A stretch of DNA of 64,000 bases from contig JARIHC010000006.1 of NCBI GenBank assembly GCA_029288485.1, positions 124,001 to 188,000 of the forward strand, in the 5' to 3' direction. This DNA comes from Candidatus Saccharimonadota bacterium. GTDB taxonomy: Bacteria > Patescibacteriota > Saccharimonadia > Saccharimonadales > UBA4665. The notes under the pieces are model-generated. The model did not search any database and was not told the origin of the DNA. It saw only the letters and a program-made list of their open reading frames with translations. The number at the start of each line of letters is the position of its first letter. Positions within the stretch are counted from its first letter, which is position 1. Positions 43,392 to 50,579 of the stretch are shown in pieces. A program made the translations under genes and the position numbers.

Positions 43392-43565
43392 TTAGCCCCA
43401 ACCAAAAGCTTTGGCTAGCAACCAGACACTGAAGGCCAGCGAGACAAAGAAAAGTCCCAGCCCGACCGGTGAACCCCAGCTGAACCATGAGCCCCAGGAG
43501 CGCCAGTGCTTTAGATGCTCTTCGTGCCATTTGGCCTCCTGAGCACTTATGCCTTGGTGTTTCAT
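43392..43565 (-). CDS. 57-residue single-pass membrane protein
   Basis: A short gene with good support. The protein is MKHQGISAQEAKWHEEHLKH followed by a Trp-rich stretch (WRSWGSWFSWG) and a single hydrophobic segment (VGLGLFFVSLAFSVWLLAKAF). The His/Glu/Trp-rich N-terminus is probably cytoplasmic. GGAG lies eight bases before the ATG and an intrinsic terminator follows the stop by 16 bases, so it is a self-contained transcription unit. Its roughly 110-base leader has several short hairpins. I know no named family. Confidence 0.7.
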   Translation of the reverse strand: MKHQGISAQEAKWHEEHLKHWRSWGSWFSWGSPVGLGLFFVSLAFSVWLLAKAFGWG

Positions 43566-43925
43566 AACGAAATCTCCGTTTAGATTAATGAAGACCCGCT
43601 TGCAGGTGGCTCCAATGTCGCTGCCACGTTGTTCGCTAGAGCGGTAAGCGCATGGCTGCTATGGCGACGCCACATTAAAAGTATCTAACCACTTTTGCTT
43701 GTCCGAAGCAAATCAATAAGGTGACCCAGCTCACAGAAACTATTGACACACATTGTTGTCGGAGTTACGATACAAACAGCTTATAATCTAAACAAAGAGC
43801 AAAGGAAACATGCGAATTCACATTGGTCCTAAAAAACGTTTAAATGCCGTTGCTCTTAGTTTGCTTAGACATCTCTCCTGAGCAGCTTGTATATAATAAG
43901 TGATTAGTTAATAGGTGGGCGCTGC
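43566..43925. other. 360-base intergenic region with divergent promoters and a tiny ORF
   Basis: No long coding region. On the minus strand a GATACT-like -10 near 43686 would start an RNA with hairpins GTGGC/GCCAC (43617-43638 region) and CGCT/AGCG before the 57-residue gene. On the plus strand TTGACA (43743-43748) with TACGAT (43766-43771) at 17 bases, and a separate TATAAT (43782-43787), precede a 23-codon ORF at 43810-43881. That ORF has AAAGGA just upstream and a basic start (MRIHIGPKKRLNAVALSLL). A further TATAAT (43893-43898 region) precedes the 224-residue gene. The tiny ORF could be a leader peptide; support is weak. Confidence 0.4.
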
Positions 43926-44600
43926 ATGCCAAAGAAAAAAGACCATCAATCGACCGAAGATAGCGAAGAAGAGGTACTTAATAAACGCGTTGATGCCATA
44001 ATGGATCCCAACGCGCCTGATCCGTCGTCACAAAAAACCAGGGCTGCCCCAGCTATAGATATATTCAAAGATGCGCCCGCAGAAGTGGCTCAAGCAACCA
44101 AAACAGCACCTGAGGTTTCTGGTGAACTGCTCAAAGATGTTGATAAAGACGTTATAGAAAGCCAACAGTCATCTTTGTCTAAACCCAAAAAAGTAAACCC
44201 CGGGCTCAAAAACGAGAAAGGCAGTAAAACTAATACTGTCCATATCAAACCGGTCGCACCGCCCGAATCTCCAACAAAAATTAACCCGCCAGAGTCCAAA
44301 ACGATTGATTTAGATGATCGGGCAACCGCCGAAGCAGTTAAGGACATAGCCTCTAAAGAGTCTGATACCATACTCGCTCTGCAAGATGCCATAGGTCGTA
44401 AAGCCAGCCACTTGGCGGGGGACTTAGCAGAAGGCGACAAGCGTGCCGCCCGCCGTAAAAGACGGGTCTTATTAATGCTTTTAGCAATTGCGGTGTTGTT
44501 ATTTTTGTTAGCAGTGCCGCATATAAGCTATACCTGTCACTGGTCAATTGGTATTCGTTTGAGGTTTACCACCGACATTTTGCCGTCAGTTTGCAAATAG
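43926..44600 (+). CDS. Hypothetical protein, disordered with one C-terminal membrane segment
   Basis: A 224-residue protein. The first 180 residues are highly charged, rich in Lys, Asp, Ser and Pro, and probably disordered. After a basic cluster (RAARRKRR) comes one hydrophobic segment at about 187-203 (VLLMLLAIAVLLFLLAVP). A short tail with two cysteines follows. The topology suggests a large cytoplasmic tail and a short outside end. The last 64 bases overlap the 3' end of the convergent LssY-like gene. No family recognised. Confidence 0.6.
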   Translation: MPKKKDHQSTEDSEEEVLNKRVDAIMDPNAPDPSSQKTRAAPAIDIFKDAPAEVAQATKTAPEVSGELLKDVDKDVIESQQSSLSKPKKVNPGLKNEKGSKTNTVHIKPVAPPESPTKINPPESKTIDLDDRATAEAVKDIASKESDTILALQDAIGRKASHLAGDLAEGDKRAARRKRRVLLMLLAIAVLLFLLAVPHISYTCHWSIGIRLRFTTDILPSVCK

Positions 44601-45385
44601 CCACGCCAGACTCGATTAATGAGCCGGTACGGATTATCTAATTTAATTGTCTCAACTTTGCTTACCAAGCCAGCGTGCTTAAGTTGGTTCACAATTAAAT
44701 CCCGTTCGCTATCGGTGTCAGGGTCTATCATATGAGTCATCTGTAAATTGTGACGAATAACGTTCAGCCCAACATCCAATGACGCTGACCCAACCCATAG
44801 CAAATTATCGCCCATAACATGTTCCCTGCGGTGATGCCAGGCAATGCTGTGAACGCTTAAACGCTTTTTCTTTTCGTACGTGGTCGCCCAGAAGCGAACA
44901 TGGTGGCGGTGTCCGACGGTATTTTCGATGGGAATTTCAAATGCTATATCTTGTCGCCGCCCAAAGAGGTACATATTGCTAACTGGTGCATGGCGATAGA
45001 CCTGACCCACTAAAGGTGCCATGATCATTCTAAATACATTTTGGATACTGTGACGGTCAGCCATATACCATCCGGCTGCCTCCATAGCGGTAATTAGTTC
45101 TCGCCGGGTCGATATGATGCCGACATTAAGCGGATCAGATGCAAAACCGTCCGGTGTCACGCAATAAAGTGGTAAATGATCGCTTCGGATAACTATTCTA
45201 AATAAACGAATTATTGCCGGTATCATCACATAGGCTGCCAGGACATAGGTAATCAAAACAGCTAAACTGAGCGGCAAACGGCGGTTAAAATATGGAAAAA
45301 TGTCGCGGATAGAGAAATAAGCAATAACAAGTCCGGGAATAAGGACCACGAAACGCTTAGCCTGGCGGACTGTATACTGAATCAT
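44537..45385 (-). CDS. LssY C-terminal-domain membrane protein
   Basis: A 282-residue protein with two N-terminal hydrophobic segments (about 12-28 and 38-60). A soluble domain follows, resembling LssY_C: LPLYCVTPDGFASDPLNVG, STRRELITAMEAAGWYMADR, HHVRFWATTYEKKKR and VGSASLDVGLNVI. LssY_C is usually fused to PAP2 or DedA membrane domains in Legionella and other proteobacteria. Here it stands alone behind a short membrane anchor. Its biochemical role is unknown. It overlaps a convergent gene by 64 bases, unusually long for this compact window. Confidence 0.75.
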   Translation of the reverse strand: MIQYTVRQAKRFVVLIPGLVIAYFSIRDIFPYFNRRLPLSLAVLITYVLAAYVMIPAIIRLFRIVIRSDHLPLYCVTPDGFASDPLNVGIISTRRELITAMEAAGWYMADRHSIQNVFRMIMAPLVGQVYRHAPVSNMYLFGRRQDIAFEIPIENTVGHRHHVRFWATTYEKKKRLSVHSIAWHHRREHVMGDNLLWVGSASLDVGLNVIRHNLQMTHMIDPDTDSERDLIVNQLKHAGLVSKVETIKLDNPYRLINRVWRGYLQTDGKMSVVNLKRIPIDQ

Positions 45386-45436
45386 TAACTATCTAATAAT
45401 ACAGCAAACACTTGGCGTGCTAGAATAATATTAACT

Positions 45437-45703
45437 ATGGAGCCTGGGGATACCAAAACCGATAATAAAGTTATGGATGTAATGCCGCTGCCGCCGGATT
45501 CTGCCAGCGACAAACCTGTTTCTAACCCGGCGCCTCAGCCCGCGGCGCAACCTGCTCCTAAGCCAGCGCCTGCGGCTAAGGCCCAAACACCGCCCAAGTC
45601 TCGTGCGGGTTCAGGAGTGGGTATGGCAGTTGGCGCTACCGTTGGTATAGTGCTTGTTTTAGCACTGTTGGCTACCTACGCCTACTTGAAAACCGCAAAA
45701 TAA
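45437..45703 (+). CDS. Small Pro/Ala-rich membrane protein
   Basis: An 88-residue protein with an acidic start, a Pro-Ala-Lys repeat region (about residues 25-55, PAPQPAAQPAPKPAPAAKA) and one C-terminal hydrophobic segment (VGMAVGATVGIVLVLALLATYAY). It looks like a tail-anchored protein with a flexible cytoplasmic domain. TAGAAT (45421-45426) ends ten bases before the ATG and no ribosome binding site is visible. Function unknown. Confidence 0.65.
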   Translation: MEPGDTKTDNKVMDVMPLPPDSASDKPVSNPAPQPAAQPAPKPAPAAKAQTPPKSRAGSGVGMAVGATVGIVLVLALLATYAYLKTAK

Positions 45704-45723
45704 GATAAACTACAATGTGAATT

Positions 45724-46311
45724 ATGCAAAAGTTGATAGACTCAGCGCCACTGCTGCGGCATAATGGTGCGCTTGGCGTTCTGCCTACTGATACCATTTA
45801 CGGCCTAGTTGCTCGCGCAGCTGACAAGGCGGCGGCGGAACGTCTATATGTCGTGAAAAGCCGTGAAAACAAGCCAGGAACCATTATTGCCTCTAGTCTG
45901 GAGCAGCTAGAAGAGCTTGGTTTAAAGCACCGCTATCTGAAGGCGGTTGAGCAATTTTGGCCTGGCGCTCTAAGCGTAATTATCCCTTGCGCCGATCCTA
46001 GCCTTAGCTATTTGCACTGCGGCAAAATGAGCCTAGCTGTGCGTATTCCAGCCGACAAAGAACTGCAGGAACTTCTAAAAACCACCGGTCCCTTGCTAAC
46101 TTCCAGCGTCAATCACCCGGGCGAACCGTCTGCCGAGACGGTCCAGCAGGCTAAAAAATACTTTGGCGGCGAAGTAGATTTTTATATTGATGGCGGCGAC
46201 CTGTCAGGCCGGCAACCATCTACAATCATTCGGATTGTTGACGACGCCATCGAAGTATTGCGCCAAGGAGCTGTTAAAATAGATGAAACAGGGAGGAAAC
46301 ATGAAGTTTGA
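45724..46311 (+). CDS. tsaC: L-threonylcarbamoyladenylate synthase (TsaC/YrdC/Sua5 family)
   Basis: TsaC makes threonylcarbamoyl-AMP from threonine, bicarbonate and ATP for the t6A37 modification of ANN-decoding tRNAs. The 195-residue protein has GVLPTDTIYGLVARA, the YVVKSRENKPG nucleotide/threonine site, FWPGALSVIIPC, LAVRIPADKEL and TSSVNHPGEPS. The KxR and SxN residues of the active site are present. TACAAT (45711-45716) ends seven bases before the ATG, so the mRNA is probably leaderless. It overlaps the next gene by 11 bases. Confidence 0.93.
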   Translation: MQKLIDSAPLLRHNGALGVLPTDTIYGLVARAADKAAAERLYVVKSRENKPGTIIASSLEQLEELGLKHRYLKAVEQFWPGALSVIIPCADPSLSYLHCGKMSLAVRIPADKELQELLKTTGPLLTSSVNHPGEPSAETVQQAKKYFGGEVDFYIDGGDLSGRQPSTIIRIVDDAIEVLRQGAVKIDETGRKHEV

Positions 46312-46633
46312 CGAGTATCAGAGAAAAGCTTTATCAACCGTCTTAACTACCGACGATAGATTTAAGGATTTGCTGCACTGGGTACTGGGTATCAACGGCG
46401 AATCTGGCGAAATCGCCGAAAAAGTTAAAAAAATTATTCGCGATAAAAACGGCCAAGTGTCCGATGAAGATAAAAAAGAACTGGCCAAAGAAATTGGCGA
46501 TGTGCTGTGGTATTTAGCTGTTTTCGCAGAAGACCTCGGCATGACATTAGATGATATAGCCCAACAAAACCTAGACAAACTACAAAGCCGAAAGCAGCGC
46601 GGCGTGCTCGGCGGTTCGGGCGATAACCGGTGA
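46301..46633 (+). CDS. MazG-like nucleotide pyrophosphohydrolase
   Basis: A 110-residue all-alpha NTP pyrophosphatase-like protein. The metal-binding pattern is GINGESGEIAEKVKKII (E-x-x-E) and KKELAKEIGDVLWYLAVF (E-x-x-D). Such single-domain enzymes hydrolyse nucleoside triphosphates, often aberrant ones, to the monophosphate. I start at ATG 46301, preceded by GGGAGGAAAC, rather than the ATG at 46283. It overlaps tsaC and is joined to the NUDIX gene by a GTGA overlap. Confidence 0.88.
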   Translation: MKFDEYQRKALSTVLTTDDRFKDLLHWVLGINGESGEIAEKVKKIIRDKNGQVSDEDKKELAKEIGDVLWYLAVFAEDLGMTLDDIAQQNLDKLQSRKQRGVLGGSGDNR

Positions 46634-47082
46634 AATACGACACTCAGACTCCATTCATAGCCGCTTACCTAATCTTCCGCAAAGGCAACAATGTAGCAAT
46701 GGTGCTGCGGCAAAATACGCCCTGGATGAACAATCACTACGCGTTGCCCGCCGGCAAAGCCGAAAAAGAGGAGGGCTTAATAGCTTGCGCGTTGCGCGAA
46801 GCTAAAGAAGAAACAGGTGCTACAGTACAAGCGAAGGACCTAAAGCCGGTACTAACTGTACACAGACATAATGATGACACAGATTGGATTGACTTAGTAT
46901 TTGAAGTTAGCAAATGGAAGGGTGAGCTATACAATGCGGAACCACATGTCCATGGTGAATTAAAATGGTTCGACATTAGCAAGCTACCCAAAAACGTTGT
47001 TCCGAACAGTCGTTTTATGGTTGAACAGGTTGTCGCTGGCAAAACCTACGCCGAGCTCGGCTGGGAAGAGACAGATGCTTAA
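46630..47082 (+). CDS. NUDIX hydrolase
   Basis: A 150-residue hydrolase with a full Nudix box, G-x5-E-x7-R-E-x-x-E-E-x-G, in GKAEKEEGLIACALREAKEE followed by TG. It would cleave a nucleoside diphosphate linked to another group, such as oxidised dNTPs or a sugar nucleotide. The start is GTG overlapping the upstream stop. The 3' end overlaps the VOC gene start by eight bases. Confidence 0.92.
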   Translation: MKYDTQTPFIAAYLIFRKGNNVAMVLRQNTPWMNNHYALPAGKAEKEEGLIACALREAKEETGATVQAKDLKPVLTVHRHNDDTDWIDLVFEVSKWKGELYNAEPHVHGELKWFDISKLPKNVVPNSRFMVEQVVAGKTYAELGWEETDA

Positions 47083-47455
47083 AAAAGTTCTTCATACAGG
47101 CCTGGCAGTTCCAAACCTTGACGATGCGGTGGCAATGTATGAATCACTTGGCTTTTCGGTCGCTAAAAAGTTTCATAAACCGGATCTCAATGCCGATGTC
47201 GCCATGGTCTCCAAAAATGAAACCACTTTCGAACTTTTCGAATTTCATAGTCCCGAACATCCGCAGGTTGAATTTATTCGTAATCACATAGCCCTCTATT
47301 CTGATGATATCGATAAGGATGTCGAGCGTCTGATAAGTCAGGGCTATAAGCTGACCATTCCCATAAATGAGGGAATGGTCTTTCGTTTTGCTTTCTTGCA
47401 GGACAAAACAGGCACTAATTACGAAATCGCCACAGAGAAAGCAGACAACCGGTGA
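47075..47455 (+). CDS. VOC (glyoxalase/bleomycin resistance) family protein
   Basis: A 126-residue protein of the vicinal-oxygen-chelate fold. It opens with VLHTGLAVPNLDDAVAMYESLGF, the typical beta-alpha start with metal-ligand histidine. FELFEFHSPEHPQVEFIRNHIALYSDD and GTNYEIATE supply further ligand positions (His and Glu). Activity could be lyase, dioxygenase or sequestration. The start was set to ATG 47075, with GGAAGAG upstream. Its stop overlaps the kinase start (GTGA). Confidence 0.85.
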   Translation: MLKKVLHTGLAVPNLDDAVAMYESLGFSVAKKFHKPDLNADVAMVSKNETTFELFEFHSPEHPQVEFIRNHIALYSDDIDKDVERLISQGYKLTIPINEGMVFRFAFLQDKTGTNYEIATEKADNR

Positions 47456-47952
47456 AGGGCATCACGCTCATCGGTATGCCGACGTCAGGCAAGTCTACGG
47501 TCTGCAACTTGTTGGCCAAGAAGCTTGGCTGGCCGGTTTATGATATAGATCGGCTTATAGAAGAAAAAGAGGGTATACCAATCGCTAAGGTCATAAAGCA
47601 AAAAGGTCGAGATTATGTCATTAAGCTTGAGGCCGAATCGGTACTAGAGTTAAATCTAGAGAACACAATTCTGGCGCCCGGTGGCAGCATAATTTATGGC
47701 AAAAACTGCCATGGCCACATAAGCCGGCAAAGCCGTGTAATTTGGCTTGATGTGCCGATTGAAGCCATCCAAGAACGCCTGGCAGACGATCCCAACAACG
47801 AACGCGGTATTATAGGTCTGGAAGATAGTGGTCTGATGAAACTTTTTGTCGAAAGGGTCCCTAAATATAAAGCCCTGGCTGATATTAAAGTTGAAACAGC
47901 GGATAAAACCCCTGAAGTGGTTGCTCAGGAAATACTCGAAAAAGTTAATTAG
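47452..47952 (+). CDS. Shikimate-kinase-like P-loop kinase
   Basis: A 166-residue P-loop kinase of the shikimate/gluconate kinase type. Walker A is LIGMPTSGKSTVCNLL. YDIDRLIEEKEGIPIAKVIK supplies the DxD-like metal/substrate motif, and ILAPGGSIIY replaces the shikimate-kinase G-G-G region. ERLADDPNNERGII is the likely lid. No other shikimate-pathway gene is nearby, and CPR genomes often lack that pathway, so a different small-molecule substrate is possible. It converges with the DNPH1-like gene with a four-base overlap. Confidence 0.82.
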   Translation: MKGITLIGMPTSGKSTVCNLLAKKLGWPVYDIDRLIEEKEGIPIAKVIKQKGRDYVIKLEAESVLELNLENTILAPGGSIIYGKNCHGHISRQSRVIWLDVPIEAIQERLADDPNNERGIIGLEDSGLMKLFVERVPKYKALADIKVETADKTPEVVAQEILEKVN

Positions 47953-48374
47953 CTCATTTTTTTAATGAATTTCTTGATGGCTTTTTTGGCTTCGTCGTGG
48001 TTGGCGTAAGTAAAAGTTTCTATATTGGGATTACCCGATACCATTGGCGAAAACCTATTAACAGCATTTTTATAAAACAGAACAAGCACTGGTTTATCCA
48101 TGCTTTCAGCCAAAGCGATCTCATAACCCACACCTAGTGATGGCTGCGAGGCTTCGGCAATAAAGGCGTCGGACTCGCGCAGCCACCCGATATCCCGCTT
48201 CCAAATAAAGTCAGGCGGATCTTTTGTGCCGACGCCAGCTTTTAGGTTAGGGTCTGCAAACAATTCGCCGTGCACTGTGGCACCGGCGGACTTCATGGCC
48301 CTAACCATGTCTTTATAGACAAACGTATAATCCCGCCCGCCAGACACCGCACAAGCGAAATATACTTTTTTCAT
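47949..48374 (-). CDS. 2'-deoxynucleoside 5'-phosphate N-hydrolase-like protein (DNPH1/RCL)
   Basis: A 141-residue member of the nucleoside 2-deoxyribosyltransferase superfamily. It shows VYFACAVSGGRDYTFVYKDM for phosphate and base binding, the RDIGWLRESDAFIAEASQPS stretch, and LGVGYEIALAESM with the catalytic glutamate. These match the animal DNPH1/RCL pattern closely. It would split the N-glycosidic bond of deoxynucleotide monophosphates, removing modified ones. It sits opposite a run of nucleotide-handling genes (MazG-like, NUDIX). Confidence 0.87.
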   Translation of the reverse strand: MKKVYFACAVSGGRDYTFVYKDMVRAMKSAGATVHGELFADPNLKAGVGTKDPPDFIWKRDIGWLRESDAFIAEASQPSLGVGYEIALAESMDKPVLVLFYKNAVNRFSPMVSGNPNIETFTYANHDEAKKAIKKFIKKMS

Positions 48375-48390
48375 AATATAAGTCCCAATA

Positions 48391-49263
48391 TTAGCGTTTA
48401 GTAAACTTGTAAACGCTTACTAATATAATAACTGAGCCAAGCAGCTTAACCCAACTGTACGGTTCATTTAGCAGCAGTACGCCAGCTATTGGTGTTATCA
48501 TCGGGCTGCTGTTGGCTAAGACGATAGCGTTGTTGGGGCTTAGGTAATGCACAGAGGCGTAAAAGGTCTTTATGGCTGCCCATAATGCAAAGCCGGCAAT
48601 TAAAGGCCACCACCCGGCCGACGAAATTATAATAGCTTTGCCTAATGCTAACCCCAGAACAATAAACAAAACGCCGCCGCTAACTAATCTGACGTCAGCG
48701 ATCGTATCGTTATGGCTATGTTTCATGAGAAGTTTTGAATACGTGTTAGTAAAACCAAGCATAAGCACGGTAATCAAGATCATAAGGTCGCCCTTATTAA
48801 AGTTCAGAAATTGCCAGCCGGCTATAGCTAGATATAAGCCGACAAAAAGCGTGGCTATCCATGGTACTTGCTTGCGCCGTAGCTTTTCTTTAAGGAGCAG
48901 CCAAGCAAATAACGCCGTAGGCAGTGTAGAGGTACTCAAAATAATACTGGCGTTAATAGCAGTTGTGTATCTTTGCCCAAACACCAAGATGCCAACGGCT
49001 ACAGCAGCTATTAAGCCATTTAAAACCATAAATGAAGTCTGTTCCTTATCTTTAGCTAACGATTTGTCGCCTCTTATTATCATGCTCAGCAAGCCGAACA
49101 AACCACCCGAAATCATAAAGGTTGCAGTATAGCTAAAACTATCAACGCCGTATTGGGTGTAGGCATAACGATTAATTAACGTGTACAAGGCAATGCACAA
49201 AGCCGCTAAAAAACCGTACAAAACACCAAGTCGTTTAGTGCTTTGCACTGCTAGCTTATTCAT
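48391..49263 (-). CDS. EamA/DMT-family transporter
   Basis: A 290-residue membrane protein with ten hydrophobic segments in two EamA repeats. Pattern pieces are LCIALYTLINRYAY in TM1, the TALFAWLLLKEKLRRKQ end of repeat 1 and ITPIAGVLLLNEPYSWVKLLG in repeat 2. DMT proteins export metabolites or amino acids. Its start overlaps the murC stop by four bases. The substrate is unknown. Confidence 0.88.
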   Translation of the reverse strand: MNKLAVQSTKRLGVLYGFLAALCIALYTLINRYAYTQYGVDSFSYTATFMISGGLFGLLSMIIRGDKSLAKDKEQTSFMVLNGLIAAVAVGILVFGQRYTTAINASIILSTSTLPTALFAWLLLKEKLRRKQVPWIATLFVGLYLAIAGWQFLNFNKGDLMILITVLMLGFTNTYSKLLMKHSHNDTIADVRLVSGGVLFIVLGLALGKAIIISSAGWWPLIAGFALWAAIKTFYASVHYLSPNNAIVLANSSPMITPIAGVLLLNEPYSWVKLLGSVIILVSVYKFTKR

Positions 49264-50555
49264 TTCTTAAATTCTTCGCGCAGCCAATCGTCAAGACTAC
49301 CGCCTCCGCCGCCAGCCATACACACCACCATGTCGCCATCTTCTAGATGTTTTTTTATAGTGGCTTTCAGATGAGCACCTCGCTCCATGGGTTCGGCTAT
49401 CGACGGATCAGCCAGGTGCGTTACCAGCTCAGAAGGAGGGATTACGCGTTGACCGGGATCTTCGCGCGCTAGATAGCTAGGTATCCAGTACAGCTTACTG
49501 GCGCCATCAAAACAATCTTGATAATCGTCTGCCATGTAGTGCTGGCGGCGATCTGTTAAAGGCTCGTAAACAATTACCACTTTCTGGCTTTTTTCGACAG
49601 CCATTTCGGTGGCAACACTCATAGCGCCGCGGATTTTTTCCGGTGTGTGCGCATAGTCGCTATATAAGTTCGGCACAATACGCTCCATGCGACGCGATAA
49701 ACCAGGGAAATCGTTAATAAGCTTCGTTAGTTTAGTTGCTGTATTGCCGGTGGCACGGTGTGCAGCTGCCATAGCTAAGGCGGCATCCAGGCGGTTATAG
49801 CGGCCCTTCAAATCTATGTCGTCAATGTTTGGGTCGTCACTGGTCATGACCGCCACAGTCTCATTTAGGCCTAAATTAAGATAATCAACATCTTCCTGCC
49901 ACATAAAAGTAAAACGCGATTGTTCAATGAATTCACGAAAGGCATCCTGGTAATCTTCGCGCGTGGGGAAGATTTCATGGTGGTCCCAACTAACGCCGGT
50001 TATAAGGCTCATATCTGGTTCAAATGCTAGGAAATTACGGTCAAATTCATCGCATTCGTAAATAAAATAAGACGACTTTTTGTTAAACTCGCCCATTTCG
50101 GCAAAGCTGGTTTTGGCTGGTAATAGGTAGCTGATCGGCTGTCCAAGTTGTTTGAACAGCCATACAGTCATTGCAGTAGTAGTGGTTTTACCGTGCGTGC
50201 CAGCAATAGCGATTAATTTAAGATTTTGCTCGTCAAGTATCTGGTTTAGTAGTTCGTCACGTTTGGAGACTTTGATATTTTGTTCTCTGCAATAGTTAAG
50301 TTCCGGTGCATCAGGGTTTTCTATAGCTACAGCCGAGGAGTAAACAAACCAGTCAATTGGCCGTCTTTTGTGAATCGCTTCTATAGCATCACGGCTTTGA
50401 CCGATATGTATCTCGCTAATCCCGTGGTTTTTTAAGTATTGAATATACTGGGAGTTCTGTTTATCGGACCCCGAAACATCATAGCCTGCCTGATGGGCTA
50501 TCTGCGCCAAAGGACCAACTCCCGCACCGCCGATTCCGGAGAAGTAAATATGCAT
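49260..50555 (-). CDS. murC: UDP-N-acetylmuramate-L-alanine ligase
   Basis: MurC adds L-alanine to UDP-MurNAc, the first peptide step of peptidoglycan synthesis, in the cytoplasm. The 431-residue protein has the N-terminal Rossmann motif YFSGIGGAGVGPLAQIA and the Mur ligase P-loop IAGTHGKTTTTAM. YECDEFDRNF and GVSWDHHEIFPT give metal-site residues, and the C-terminal domain has YSDYAHTPEKIRG. I choose ATG 50553-50555; a 15-residue extension would cross the TATACT -10, which ends six bases upstream. No other mur gene is adjacent. It is followed by the EamA gene. Confidence 0.93.
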   Translation of the reverse strand: MHIYFSGIGGAGVGPLAQIAHQAGYDVSGSDKQNSQYIQYLKNHGISEIHIGQSRDAIEAIHKRRPIDWFVYSSAVAIENPDAPELNYCREQNIKVSKRDELLNQILDEQNLKLIAIAGTHGKTTTTAMTVWLFKQLGQPISYLLPAKTSFAEMGEFNKKSSYFIYECDEFDRNFLAFEPDMSLITGVSWDHHEIFPTREDYQDAFREFIEQSRFTFMWQEDVDYLNLGLNETVAVMTSDDPNIDDIDLKGRYNRLDAALAMAAAHRATGNTATKLTKLINDFPGLSRRMERIVPNLYSDYAHTPEKIRGAMSVATEMAVEKSQKVVIVYEPLTDRRQHYMADDYQDCFDGASKLYWIPSYLAREDPGQRVIPPSELVTHLADPSIAEPMERGAHLKATIKKHLEDGDMVVCMAGGGGGSLDDWLREEFKK

Positions 50556-50561
50556 AGTTCT

Positions 50562-50569
50562 AGTATACT
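50562..50569. promoter_or_regulatory. Palindromic AGTATACT serving as -10 in both directions
   Basis: The 8-mer reads TATACT on both strands. On the minus strand it ends six bases before murC; on the plus strand it ends ten bases before the ATG at 50580. The two promoters cannot be open at the same time. Confidence 0.55.
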
Positions 50570-50579
50570 CAATAAAAGG

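Noticed and set aside
43810-43881. 23-codon ORF with AAAGGA upstream as a definite gene
   Set aside because: Too short and unsupported by homology; kept only as a possibility inside the intergenic entry.
46997-47074. Upstream extension of the VOC protein
   Set aside because: It runs out of frame through the NUDIX gene; ATG 47075 begins exactly at the usual VOC fold start.
50439-50579. 47-residue N-terminal extension of the membrane protein at 50580
   Set aside because: It lies antisense inside murC and crosses the palindromic promoter; ATG 50580 has AAAAGG upstream.
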